A DNA stretch of 64,000 nt. Source: Paenibacillus peoriae KCTC 3763 (GTDB lineage Bacteria > Bacillota > Bacilli > Paenibacillales > Paenibacillaceae). Each line of letters opens with the position of its first letter. Positions within the stretch are counted from its first letter, which is position 1. Made by a program: the position numbers and the translations under genes. The stretch covers positions 248,001-312,000 of the forward strand of contig NZ_AGFX01000018.1 of NCBI RefSeq assembly GCF_000236805.1, in the 5' to 3' direction. The notes beneath the pieces are model-generated. The model saw only the letters and a program-made list of their open reading frames with translations, did not search any database and was not told the origin of the DNA. Shown piece by piece: positions 9,111 through 17,587 of this stretch.

Positions 9111-9181
9111 AGAAGACAGACATTGAACAGAATGGCTTAGGTGGGCGGTCGGCTAAGTCTCCCGGAAGGGAGGTGATGCCT

Positions 9182-9295
9182 GTGGAGGTTAAGGATGCTC
9201 TGACATTAATGATGATGTTCGGCACGCTATTAGTAGCGTTGATCGGATTAATCGTTACGATTGTTATTGCGTTAAACCAAAACAAAAAGAAATAG
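9182..9295 (+). CDS. Holin-like toxin peptide, type I toxin-antitoxin module (copy 1)
   Basis: A 37-residue peptide: charged N-terminus (MEVKDAL), one hydrophobic helix of about 24 residues, and a lysine-rich tail (ALNQNKKK). This layout matches the small family annotated as putative holin-like toxin (Hol_Tox), related in form to TxpA and BsrG. The GTG at 9182 is preferred because AAGGGAGG lies 8 bases upstream; the in-frame ATG at 9176 is too close to it. The stop codon lies inside a hairpin that also works as an antisense-RNA terminator. The nucleotide sequence is closely related to a second copy at 49093. Toxicity is inferred from family and architecture. Confidence 0.8.
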   Translation: MEVKDALTLMMMFGTLLVALIGLIVTIVIALNQNKKK

Positions 9296-9407
9296 ACCGC
9301 CCTGCTCAAGGGGAAAACGGTCTATTTCTGTAGATCGCCTTTGAACAGCCGACCGCTCTTCAAAGCGGCTGTTGCCAAGAGTAGGGATGTTACCAGCATC
9401 CTTGCTC
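9280..9407 (-). ncRNA. Predicted antisense RNA of the copy 1 toxin
   Basis: On the minus strand a promoter (9414-9442) should start a transcript near 9407. It would end at a hairpin (AAATAGACCG/CGGTCTATTT, 9290-9327) followed by CTTTTTGTTT, a T-tract supplied by the Lys codons of the toxin. The resulting RNA of about 128 bases is complementary to the toxin 3' untranslated region and stop codon, as RatA and SR4 are to txpA and bsrG. Inferred from sequence and from conservation in copy 2. Confidence 0.6.
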
Positions 9408-9413
9408 TTTTTT
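9379..9413 (+). terminator. Terminator of the toxin mRNA (copy 1)
   Basis: Stem with GGGATG/CATCC and outer GAG/CTC pairs followed by six T. Conserved as a structure in copy 2 although the stem bases differ. Confidence 0.75.
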
Positions 9414-9442
9414 AGTATAACCTTCTATAACTCATTTTAGCA
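9414..9442 (-). promoter_or_regulatory. Predicted antisense-RNA promoter (copy 1)
   Basis: Minus strand -10 TATACT (9414-9419) with TGCTAA at the -35 position, 17-base spacing. The whole block, including the spacer, is nearly identical in copy 2 (TATAAT, TGATAA, 17 bases), although it lies outside the toxin coding region and its mRNA terminator; this supports function. Confidence 0.55.
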
Positions 9443-9475
9443 CATTTGAATAATCAATGTAACTGAATGCGGTCG

Positions 9476-12400
9476 TTACTTGGTGAAAACTTTAATCTCC
9501 TTCGGAGCGAGCGTCACGGTGATCGAACCGTTGTTGATCTGAATGGAGTCGTTGCTTAACTGATTGGTCAGACGGGTGCCGTTGGACAGGTTGTCAAAGT
9601 TGCCAATCGTGCGAGTTTGACTGTTCCACGAGTTGTTGATGAGTACGATGGCTTCGTCGCCATTTTTAGAGCGCTGGAAGCTGTAAAAGGAGTCGTCTGC
9701 CCATTTTTCCTTTTGGCTGCCGTTTTGCAGGGCAGGGTGGCTGCTGCGCACACGGTTCAGTTTGGCAATGTACTGGTACAGCTCGTGATTGGCGTTAAAC
9801 ACGACGTTTTCACGGTTGGCGGGATCATCTCCGCCATTAAAGCCTTGCTCGGTGCCTTGATAGATGATTGGAATCCCGCGCGACGTCAAAGTAAAGCCCA
9901 AAGCGGCCTTGAGCTGTGGCCATTTGTCAGAGCTGGCACCAGGCTTGCCGGAGGCATCGTTGAGGAAGCGTTTCACATCATGATTGTCGATAAATACGCC
10001 GTTCGTCTGGGCATCACGATAGTAGCGATCATCCGAGTAGCGTTCCTTGATTTTGGTCATGGATTGATCGTGTCCGAACACATCCTTGATCGTATAATAC
10101 ATGGGGAAATCCAGTGCGGCATCGAGATATCGGGTGTAATTGCCTACATAAGCGGGATCGCCACTGTATACTTCACCGATGGTGAAGGTATTGGCGGCTT
10201 GGTCAAAATCCTTCAGGAAGCCTTTGGGTACATGCTTGGCAGTGTCCACCCGCAGTCCGTCGACCCCCGACTCGTTCAACAGCCATTTGATCCAGTTTTT
10301 GAGCTCGTTTGCGGTTGCAGGGTTGTCCTGATCCAGGTCATCCAATCCGGCCACGTCACCGTTTTCAATCTTCCATTGGTTGTTGGAACTGTAATCCGCC
10401 CCTGTGATGTCGCCATGGTGATGATACCAGTCTGCTTTGTCAAAAGGAGCCTTGGCAAAGCCGTTCGCCGGTTGAAAATCACCTGTGTGATTGACAACTA
10501 CGTCCAGCATTACAGCGATATTTTTGTCGTGCGCTTTACGGACCAGCTCTTTGAACTTGTCCATGGTTCCGAGATGCCCGTCTACTGCATAAAAATCATA
10601 CGTATGATAGCCGTGATAAGCGAATTCGCTCTTTTGCATCGTTACCGGAGTAATCCAGATGGCGGTAAAGCCCATATTCTGAATGTAGTCGAGCTGATTG
10701 ATAATGCCTTGAAAATCGCCACCATGCCACTTGCGCATGTCGCTGTTGTTGGAGTTAAAGCCACCGTAATTATCGTTTGATGTATCCCCGTTGCTGAAAC
10801 GGTCTGTCATAATAAAGTAAATGCTCTGTTTGCTCCAGTCGGTGCCAAGGGGAGCTGGATTGGAGGGATTACCCGGTTCAGTGGGAGTAGAGCCGCCCGA
10901 AGGCGACCCCGTTTGGACAGTTCCTGCGGCTCCGTTAGAGCCGGGTGTGTAGGTAGACGTACCTGTGCCAAAGAAGTAGTTTTTGGTGTTGTTGCTGTCC
11001 CAGTTGTTGTTGCCGTCATTAAAGGCGGCCTCCAGTTGGGAAGTAGAGCCGATATCGACAGTGATTTTGGCATAGCCGCTAATCTCGGCGTCCTGCATTT
11101 TTACGCCAGGTACAGCCGTCCAGCTTCCGCCAGCCGGGCGGTAGTGAATGTAAGGCGAGTTGGAGCCTTTTTTGTAGTAAATGGTTACTTTGTTGCCTGT
11201 ACCGCCACCGTTATCACCAGGCTTGGCCTTGCTGATAATATACTGCTTAAATCCATTCATTTCACCGGTTGGTGAACCGTCGCTGTTGACGAGATTGTTG
11301 ATGCGCAATAGCGTAAAGCCGTGATAACCGAACTTCGTGATTTTCTCTTCAATTTTCTGGAAGCCGCTGCCGCCTGTTGGAAGCGCGTTTTCACCATTCA
11401 GGCGAACACCCTTGGCATTTGCGATTGAGGAGATGGTATCTACCAATGTGGATGGCAACGAATAATTCGGTGCAGTGCCACTGTCATTCATCTCCAATGC
11501 AGTAAAGGTCAAATCCAGATCGGCATCCTTGAATTTTTGAATGAGGCGATTGTAATCATAATATCCGCCTGCATGCTCTGTGCTGTGAGGCATAGCAGGG
11601 TTGTTCATCTGCCAGTGCAGGCCGGAAATTTTGGCTCCGATGCGGACACCGAACACGGAATCGAAGTTTTTGTGGGCAGCGGCTCCGATGACACCCAGAT
11701 GGTTTTCAAGTACGCTTTGATACCACGACAGAAAATCCTTCCCATAAGTGGAGTTATACCCACCATTCGTGTAAAATCCGTCCCCGTCAGTCGGCGGGTT
11801 GATTTGGCTAAGGCTGCTTAGCTTCGTTCCCCAGGCCGCATTCATCTTGTCCAATGATCCATACTTTTCATTCATGGCTGTGCGGAACGCATTTTTGGCT
11901 GTTTCAGTATAGGCTTGGAACTTGCCCCGTGCCGGGTAGCTCCATCCCGCTGCCGGATAATAAGATGGATACCGCAATTCTCCGGAAGGGCCGCCGCTTA
12001 AATAAATCTTAGGAATGATGCTCTTGTACCCGGCAAAATTTTCAGCGAACGAGGCATACAGCTCGTCATATTGCTTGCCAGCCCCGCTCCATAGCGGTGA
12101 AAGTGCTTCGTTATTGACATAGCCGTTTTCATCTTTAAACTGCATTTCATCTACACTACCCTTGCTCGACAGCCAGCTTGGCAGCGGGATGTTGCAGTCA
12201 TCCCCGACATTTCCCCCACACTTATGCGTAGAGATAATAGGAACCCATTTCAGGCCTACCTCTTTCACAGCGTTTGCATAGGTTTTGTAATAGCTCCAAT
12301 CGAACTGGTTATCTCCTGCGCTTTCCACATAGCCCCACCAGACGTCGGTGGTGATGGCATACACGCCGTTGCTTTTCAGCGTTTGCAGCTGCTTTTTGAA

Positions 12401-12571
12401 TGCGCCCCAGTCATTGATTTTCGCCAGCGGTCCCATAACGGAAGCCTGAAAATCATCAGCAACCGCGGCGCTTGCCGCATTGGAGGGTGAGCCAATGAAG
12501 GCGGTCAGAGACAGCACAAGGCTTAGCAGAATCAGACACCCTTTGTTCCATAGACTTCGATACAAGGTCAA
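9476..12571 (-). CDS. Secreted beta/alpha-amylase fusion (GH14-CBM25-GH13)
   Basis: Bifunctional starch-degrading precursor of 1031 residues. A TTG at 12571 is chosen as start: it lies 9 bases after GAGGAGG and gives the N-terminus MTLYRSLW known for the P. polymyxa enzyme; the in-frame ATG at 12580 touches the ribosome site. Order: signal peptide to about residue 35 (cleavage after SNAASA), GH14 beta-amylase (about 36-455; acid Glu in GGPSGELRYP, second catalytic Glu in LNGENALP), one starch-binding CBM25 (about 460-555), a Gly/Ser/Pro linker, and GH13 alpha-amylase (about 605-1031) with DVVVNHTG, GLRVDTAKH, IGEVYSGD and FIDNHD. The described P. polymyxa protein is, from memory, 1196 residues with two CBM25 repeats; here one repeat and part of the linker are absent. 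The host normally cleaves it into separate amylases. Confidence 0.95.
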   Translation of the reverse strand: MTLYRSLWNKGCLILLSLVLSLTAFIGSPSNAASAAVADDFQASVMGPLAKINDWGAFKKQLQTLKSNGVYAITTDVWWGYVESAGDNQFDWSYYKTYANAVKEVGLKWVPIISTHKCGGNVGDDCNIPLPSWLSSKGSVDEMQFKDENGYVNNEALSPLWSGAGKQYDELYASFAENFAGYKSIIPKIYLSGGPSGELRYPSYYPAAGWSYPARGKFQAYTETAKNAFRTAMNEKYGSLDKMNAAWGTKLSSLSQINPPTDGDGFYTNGGYNSTYGKDFLSWYQSVLENHLGVIGAAAHKNFDSVFGVRIGAKISGLHWQMNNPAMPHSTEHAGGYYDYNRLIQKFKDADLDLTFTALEMNDSGTAPNYSLPSTLVDTISSIANAKGVRLNGENALPTGGSGFQKIEEKITKFGYHGFTLLRINNLVNSDGSPTGEMNGFKQYIISKAKPGDNGGGTGNKVTIYYKKGSNSPYIHYRPAGGSWTAVPGVKMQDAEISGYAKITVDIGSTSQLEAAFNDGNNNWDSNNTKNYFFGTGTSTYTPGSNGAAGTVQTGSPSGGSTPTEPGNPSNPAPLGTDWSKQSIYFIMTDRFSNGDTSNDNYGGFNSNNSDMRKWHGGDFQGIINQLDYIQNMGFTAIWITPVTMQKSEFAYHGYHTYDFYAVDGHLGTMDKFKELVRKAHDKNIAVMLDVVVNHTGDFQPANGFAKAPFDKADWYHHHGDITGADYSSNNQWKIENGDVAGLDDLDQDNPATANELKNWIKWLLNESGVDGLRVDTAKHVPKGFLKDFDQAANTFTIGEVYSGDPAYVGNYTRYLDAALDFPMYYTIKDVFGHDQSMTKIKERYSDDRYYRDAQTNGVFIDNHDVKRFLNDASGKPGASSDKWPQLKAALGFTLTSRGIPIIYQGTEQGFNGGDDPANRENVVFNANHELYQYIAKLNRVRSSHPALQNGSQKEKWADDSFYSFQRSKNGDEAIVLINNSWNSQTRTIGNFDNLSNGTRLTNQLSNDSIQINNGSITVTLAPKEIKVFTK

Positions 12572-12614
12572 ACCGATCATCCTCCTCAAAGCATAGTCTA
12601 TTTCGACAACATTT

Positions 12615-12639
12615 TGTAAACGTCTACAAAAATAGTATA
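12615..12639 (-). promoter_or_regulatory. Amylase promoter region with cre site
   Basis: TGTAAACGTCTACA (12615-12628, plus strand) matches the CcpA cre consensus at all fixed positions but one. On the minus strand a TATACT -10 lies at 12634-12639, so the cre covers the predicted start point, the same arrangement as amyO in the Bacillus subtilis amyE promoter. Catabolite repression by glucose is expected. The -35 is poor. Confidence 0.65.
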
Positions 12640-12741
12640 AAGCAAGCGGTTGCATAAAAAGAAGAATTTATTGCACACTCAAAGGGGAGAAATATGACTA
12701 TTTTGCAGTTACAGCCGTATGTTTTCAAACGAGTCCAGGCC

Positions 12742-12782
12742 AAAAAAATAAGGCACGGTCTGAATCAGACACATGCCTTTTA
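12742..12782 (-). terminator. Terminator of the aguA-GH52 operon
   Basis: Minus strand: AAGGCA/TGCCTT outer stem with GTCTGA/TCAGAC inner stem, then ATTTTTTT. Lies about 100 bases past the GH67 stop. Confidence 0.75.
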
Positions 12783-12882
12783 GTGATGTGGCGAATTGCA
12801 AGCAGCACAGGGAAAAGCAAATCCAAGTGTATAGAAGCAACGTTCCAACGTGTATGCAAGTATTGCAAGGGTTATTTGCTTG

Positions 12883-15138
12883 CTAATAGATAGGACGATT
12901 CTTTTGGTCGGGAATGCCGCTTTTGCGGTAAAAATACGTATTGATCCGATCCCGCCATTCCTTGGCGTGCTCAGCCTGATGCTCCAGCCGCTCCAGCACC
13001 TGTTCATATATCCCTTCATTCAACTGCTCTCGCAGACTGATCCATGTGTCTTTAAGCTGGGTCGCACATTCCGCGCCTTCAAAATGGGTATCATAGATAT
13101 GCTGAATGACCGTTTGGCCGGAGTGGAGCGTGTGTGTATAAGGAACATGGTGAAAAAATAATAGCAGTTCATCCGGGCAGGTGTCAGTAGATTCGTAAAT
13201 ATCGGCATGAGGAGAAAAATATTGTCCAGCATAGCCCGTTCCGGTTGCGGTCGTACGGTCTACCCCAATCCCCCGGCAATCGGCAAAATGGTAAGTGCCC
13301 CACATCGAATATTCATAGCCGTCCACATCCGGCCCATAGTGGTGACCGGGGCTGACCATCCAGCCGACCCCGAGAGGAGCGGTGTAGGATTCGTAGATAT
13401 TCCACGAATCGAGCAGCATTTGCTTAATGGCAGGAATCAAATCTGCACTGGCATCATCAGTCCCTTGTCCGTTAAACGTCAGTCGAACCCACTCATCCGC
13501 GATTTCGTCTGCGGACAGATCCGGGTCCCATGCCAACCGACCATAGCCGTAAAGATTGGATTGGGCGAGCAAATGCCCGGTCCAATTAGCGTCGGCTCCA
13601 ATATTAGATACAGCGGCGATCCCATAGTTTGCATGCTTGGGGACATGATTCGTCGGCTCCTCCTGGAAACTGCCGCTGTCGGCATGGGCAATAACCCTCC
13701 TGCGGCTGGAAGCAGAATCGCTCTTGCTATGCAGAGCGCCGCTCACGATGCACTTGATGGTGGAGCCTTTCCCCTGCGCACAGGTGTCAAAATCCAGTAC
13801 CTCCTTCCATTGCGGAACAAGGTAACACAGATGTCGCTGCTGTCCCGTGTACTCCTGTGCAATCTGAAATTCCAGCACTACCTGGGTAGCTTCCAGCGCA
13901 CCAAACAGGGGGGAGACAGGTTCCCGCACCTGAAAATCCATAGGGCCATTTTTAATCTGTAAAATGACATTATCCCGAAACAGCCCATCCAGTGGTTTAA
14001 AATGGTCAAAGGCCGCGCGAGCCCGATCCGTCTTGCGGTCGCGCCAATCCTGCTTGCAATCATAGACAAAGCAGCGCCAGATCACCCGCCCGCCATAGGG
14101 CTGCAGCGCATCTGCCAGCATATTTGCGCCATCAGCGTGATGGTGTCCATAGCTGAACGGCCCGGGCCGATTCTCGGAATCGGCCTTGACCACGAAGCCG
14201 CCCAGATCGGGAACGGCAGCATAAACCTCCCGGGCCTTGGCCCGCCACCATTCAGCTACACCGGGGTCCAGCGGATCGGCTGTGGTTAACCCACCGAGCT
14301 GCATAGGGCTGGCATAGTTAATGCTCAGGTAGATTTGGATGCCATAAGCGCGAAACACCGCAGCCACTCTGGCCACATCCGGTAGAAATGTAGCTGTAAT
14401 CAGCTCAGTTTCTACGTGATGGACATTCACATTGTTAATGGATAGCGCCTGAATGCCAACAGAGGCAAGCAGACGAGCATAATCTCGAAGGCGATCCAGA
14501 TTTGTAGTAAAGGCATGATTGTCATAGAAAATGGACCCCCCCGCATACCCGCGCTCAACACTGCCGTCCATGTTATCCCAGTGGTTAATCATGCGGATGG
14601 AATTAGCCGGATTGGACAGTACATCCAGAATGGGTGCTTGCCATGCTTCTTTGGTGGCGGGTTGTAGCTTACCATCCAGCCCGCCTTGCAGGTAGCGCAG
14701 CAGATGAAAAACCCCATATAATACGCCTTTACTGGTCTGCCCGGCGACCGTGATGTACGCCCCCTTGATATCATCGTTATCAGATGAAGCTGACTGTGTT
14801 GGGTGTGGAATCTCCATCTCGCGAATTCGGTAGCCTTCTGTGCTCACTTCTGCCTGTTCTTCTGCGCTAAATCGTTCTGCGACCCATGGATGCTCTCGGA
14901 ACGTACCCAAAGCAATGGATGGCGAACTCACAGGAACGGCGCTGATCTTTGGCTGCTGTCCGAACATGGAGGCCAATCTGTGCTGAAGCTCACTCGCAGC
15001 CGTGTGAAGCACTTCATCTGCCTCTTGAACCACGATGACTCTGCACCAAGCAGGCAAATTCTCCACCTTACGATTGCGGCGATAATGCAGCCAAGCGTCA
15101 TAGCCGCTCTCTTTTTGCATATCCATGCGCTTGCTCAT
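12883..15138 (-). CDS. aguA: Alpha-glucuronidase, GH67
   Basis: Intracellular enzyme removing (4-O-methyl)glucuronic acid from the non-reducing end of aldouronic acids made by xylanase; 751 residues, the usual length for GH67. Evidence: the central barrel motifs [28 protein letters not shown] and [19 protein letters not shown] are written here only in part (key residues Lys, Asp, Glu, His are present), and the C-terminus [21 protein letters not shown] is diagnostic. No signal peptide. The ATG at 15138 follows AAAGGAGG at 8 bases. Second gene of an operon, 36 bases after the GH52 gene; both are controlled from the divergent region at 17371-17587. Confidence 0.95.
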   Translation of the reverse strand: MSKRMDMQKESGYDAWLHYRRNRKVENLPAWCRVIVVQEADEVLHTAASELQHRLASMFGQQPKISAVPVSSPSIALGTFREHPWVAERFSAEEQAEVSTEGYRIREMEIPHPTQSASSDNDDIKGAYITVAGQTSKGVLYGVFHLLRYLQGGLDGKLQPATKEAWQAPILDVLSNPANSIRMINHWDNMDGSVERGYAGGSIFYDNHAFTTNLDRLRDYARLLASVGIQALSINNVNVHHVETELITATFLPDVARVAAVFRAYGIQIYLSINYASPMQLGGLTTADPLDPGVAEWWRAKAREVYAAVPDLGGFVVKADSENRPGPFSYGHHHADGANMLADALQPYGGRVIWRCFVYDCKQDWRDRKTDRARAAFDHFKPLDGLFRDNVILQIKNGPMDFQVREPVSPLFGALEATQVVLEFQIAQEYTGQQRHLCYLVPQWKEVLDFDTCAQGKGSTIKCIVSGALHSKSDSASSRRRVIAHADSGSFQEEPTNHVPKHANYGIAAVSNIGADANWTGHLLAQSNLYGYGRLAWDPDLSADEIADEWVRLTFNGQGTDDASADLIPAIKQMLLDSWNIYESYTAPLGVGWMVSPGHHYGPDVDGYEYSMWGTYHFADCRGIGVDRTTATGTGYAGQYFSPHADIYESTDTCPDELLLFFHHVPYTHTLHSGQTVIQHIYDTHFEGAECATQLKDTWISLREQLNEGIYEQVLERLEHQAEHAKEWRDRINTYFYRKSGIPDQKNRPIY

Positions 15139-15174
15139 ACTGGGAGCCTCCTTTTGGGCAGGTGAAGTTTAGTC

Positions 15175-17370
15175 TCAGACATGCTGCTTCTGATCCAGAC
15201 TCATGTGCTGGGGACAAACCAGACGGTTGCCCTTGCCTTCATACAGCCACAAAATAGCGGTCACTCCACGCGGGTAATATTTGCTGCCATGGGCAATTCC
15301 GGAGAGCATTTGGTCGCTCCAGCACCAGTAGGATTCCTCGGGGTGAAGGAGCCATGAGACATGAGCGGCATCTGCGGCCTGCCCCGCTTTCTCCCAAGGC
15401 AGTTCCAGCAGCTCGCGGGCAATAAACTGCGACAGATAGATTTTACTCAGCCAGGAATTGTTACTGGTCGAGGACAGCTTCCAGCCCCCGTCTTCGAACA
15501 GGCAGATACCTGGTACTAATACAGTTTCCAAATGGCGGCGCAGTGCCTGGATATATCCGCCGAACCGTCCATCAGGCTTAAGCGCGTCCTCACAGCCTGT
15601 AAAGTAAGGGAAGATTAGTCCCTCAATCGCAGGGATAATCTGCGAATCATTGCCCTCCTGAATAACGGCTGGAATATAGCCCTTGTCTGTCATGTGGGTT
15701 GTGATTGCCGCTGCACATTTGTCCGCCTGTAGGCCAGCCTCCCGTGAAAGAGAGTCAAGTCCTTCTGCGGCAAATACCTTTTCCAGCGCAATATATACCG
15801 CCCAGCATTTGCTGCCCAAATAAATGTTGTTGCGGGACTGGCCCAAGGATACGTCCAGACTATCGTAGGTCGTAATTTCCGCGCCTCCAAGGGTTCTGGA
15901 GCTGTCCAGGCCCATTAAGCCGTTACGTTGTGCGGGGTCTGGATGATCCCGCTGCAACATGCTATCGAAGCACTCACGCAGGGTAGGCAGCATACGTGTC
16001 GTAAATGACCGATCCTGTGTCTGTTCGATATATACCGTGGCGCAGCATAGCCAGTTCACCAGCTCTTCGTGGCTCATGTAAGAGAAGCAGCCGTCAATCC
16101 CTGCCAGCTCATAACAGGAATACCCCTGTCGTGAGAACACATTCGCCACGCCCATATCATGCGTAAACGCAATCCCGCCCGGATGGGTCTGTTCCTTTCC
16201 CGGAAAGCGTACCTCATCCCGATAGCTGTACCTTTGGACGAACCATTCCAGCTCGTTGCGTACCGTCCACGGGTTCAAAATCAGTTCATAGTAGAGCTGA
16301 TCCGCCGTCAGATCGAGCGTATTCATCATCCGATACTCGCCTTCGTTCACAATCCAGATCGGTTCTCCGTCCGCTTGGTGACTGAGCAACTGGGTGCTGC
16401 CGTAGTAGCTGTGAATGGCCTGAGCGAGCATGAATTCCTGATCCGGGCTCAAGCTTGCCGATTCCATCCAGCGATTAGCCTGGACACAGGCTGCGGTCAG
16501 GTCTGCAAAATGCTCCAAGGCATAGCTCCCCACGTCTTCAATATCCTTGAATAGCCGGGTGTAGTAATACGTCGCTTCGATGCCTGTCGTCACGATGCCA
16601 CCGCGATAGAAACATATGGCGAAGGAATACGTGCGTTTTTCGCCTGCCGGAACATTCATGAGGAGTGCACCCGTCATACCCAGACCAAAGGATAAATTCT
16701 CGGCCATAGTCTCCCCGAGCAGCTTCTCCAGTGCAAATCCACTGGCAGGTATTGCATCGCTGCTATTGGTCACAATGGCTGTGCTGCGCCCTTGGCCAAT
16801 GCCCGTGAGTCTCTCAGAGCGGGTGGAATCGGTAGCGTCCCTGCGAGGGTCTTCTCCTACAATACGTATGCCGCTGTACGGATCACTGCCCTGATAGCCG
16901 AAAAAAGCCCTCCGCGCAGCAGTCCCCTGCGTGTTATCGACCGTTAGCTCGGCAAATACCGCCGGAACCAGCGCTGCCCGCAGTTCGCTTTCATCCGCAG
17001 CTCCCGGCTCGGGCACCGGGCGAACCGGAGAGTACAGCCGGAATGTTAAATCCCCGGCCTGCCATGTATCCGTTCCCGCTTTCAGCTCACGGGTAATGTC
17101 CTGATCGGCAAAGGCGATGAGCAGCGGCTCCATTTTTTTATCCTTTTTCTCCACATCATAACGGGTACTTTCGTCCTGTGCAGAAGCAAAAAAAGGAAAG
17201 GCTTCGTATACGCTGCCGTCTCTGGATTGCAACCCGATGTATACATTTTCATCCGCAGGCTTTCCGAGCTCCAGGCCGAGTCCACCCCGATTGCCTTTAA
17301 ACCCGAGCGTAAAGCTAGAAAAGGCCCCGATAGGTGAGTGTTGCGTGTTATAAAATATATTTTTCGTCAT
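15175..17370 (-). CDS. Beta-xylosidase, GH52
   Basis: Retaining exo-xylosidase that cuts xylo-oligosaccharides to xylose in the cytosol; 731 residues, no signal peptide. The N-terminus (FYNTQHSPIGAFSSFTLGF) and the motifs WIVNEGEYRMMNTLDLT (nucleophile Glu) and GLDSSRTLGGAEITTYDS (acid/base Asp) match GH52 enzymes from Geobacillus. The ATG at 17370 follows GAAAGGGG. First gene of the GH52-GH67 operon, transcribed away from an AraC-type regulator. It complements the xylanase and GH43 enzyme located 36 kb away. Confidence 0.94.
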   Translation of the reverse strand: MTKNIFYNTQHSPIGAFSSFTLGFKGNRGGLGLELGKPADENVYIGLQSRDGSVYEAFPFFASAQDESTRYDVEKKDKKMEPLLIAFADQDITRELKAGTDTWQAGDLTFRLYSPVRPVPEPGAADESELRAALVPAVFAELTVDNTQGTAARRAFFGYQGSDPYSGIRIVGEDPRRDATDSTRSERLTGIGQGRSTAIVTNSSDAIPASGFALEKLLGETMAENLSFGLGMTGALLMNVPAGEKRTYSFAICFYRGGIVTTGIEATYYYTRLFKDIEDVGSYALEHFADLTAACVQANRWMESASLSPDQEFMLAQAIHSYYGSTQLLSHQADGEPIWIVNEGEYRMMNTLDLTADQLYYELILNPWTVRNELEWFVQRYSYRDEVRFPGKEQTHPGGIAFTHDMGVANVFSRQGYSCYELAGIDGCFSYMSHEELVNWLCCATVYIEQTQDRSFTTRMLPTLRECFDSMLQRDHPDPAQRNGLMGLDSSRTLGGAEITTYDSLDVSLGQSRNNIYLGSKCWAVYIALEKVFAAEGLDSLSREAGLQADKCAAAITTHMTDKGYIPAVIQEGNDSQIIPAIEGLIFPYFTGCEDALKPDGRFGGYIQALRRHLETVLVPGICLFEDGGWKLSSTSNNSWLSKIYLSQFIARELLELPWEKAGQAADAAHVSWLLHPEESYWCWSDQMLSGIAHGSKYYPRGVTAILWLYEGKGNRLVCPQHMSLDQKQHV

Positions 17371-17507
17371 ATCATGAAACCCCTTTCAAAATAATGAATG
17401 ACTTACATATACAAAAGTATTTTGCAGCATGCTCATATATTCGCCATATGCTATACTCACTTGATCTCACATAGAGCCTAGCATGCTACGCTCGGAGGAA
17501 CCATTGT

Positions 17508-17553
17508 CAAATCGCGCAGTAATTTATCCAAATCGCGCTAAACACGATATACT
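17508..17553. promoter_or_regulatory. AraC-type direct-repeat operator and araC -10
   Basis: Two copies of CAAATCGCGC (17508-17517 and 17529-17538) are 21 bases apart, two helical turns, the spacing expected for the two halves of an AraC dimer. The second repeat covers the -35 region of a TATACT (17548-17553) that would serve the regulator gene. The divergent GH52 promoter lies on the other side. Binding is inferred. Confidence 0.6.
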
Positions 17554-17587
17554 GGAGTAAAATCCTATGCATGCAAGGAGGGAAAAC

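Noticed and set aside
9109-9309. Minus-strand 66-codon frame over toxin copy 1
   Set aside because: It is the complement of the toxin gene; the minus-strand product here is more likely an RNA than a protein.
9617-10780. Long plus-strand open frame (387 codons) across the amylase gene
   Set aside because: Antisense shadow of the GH13 domain, a result of codon bias; no ribosome site or domain.
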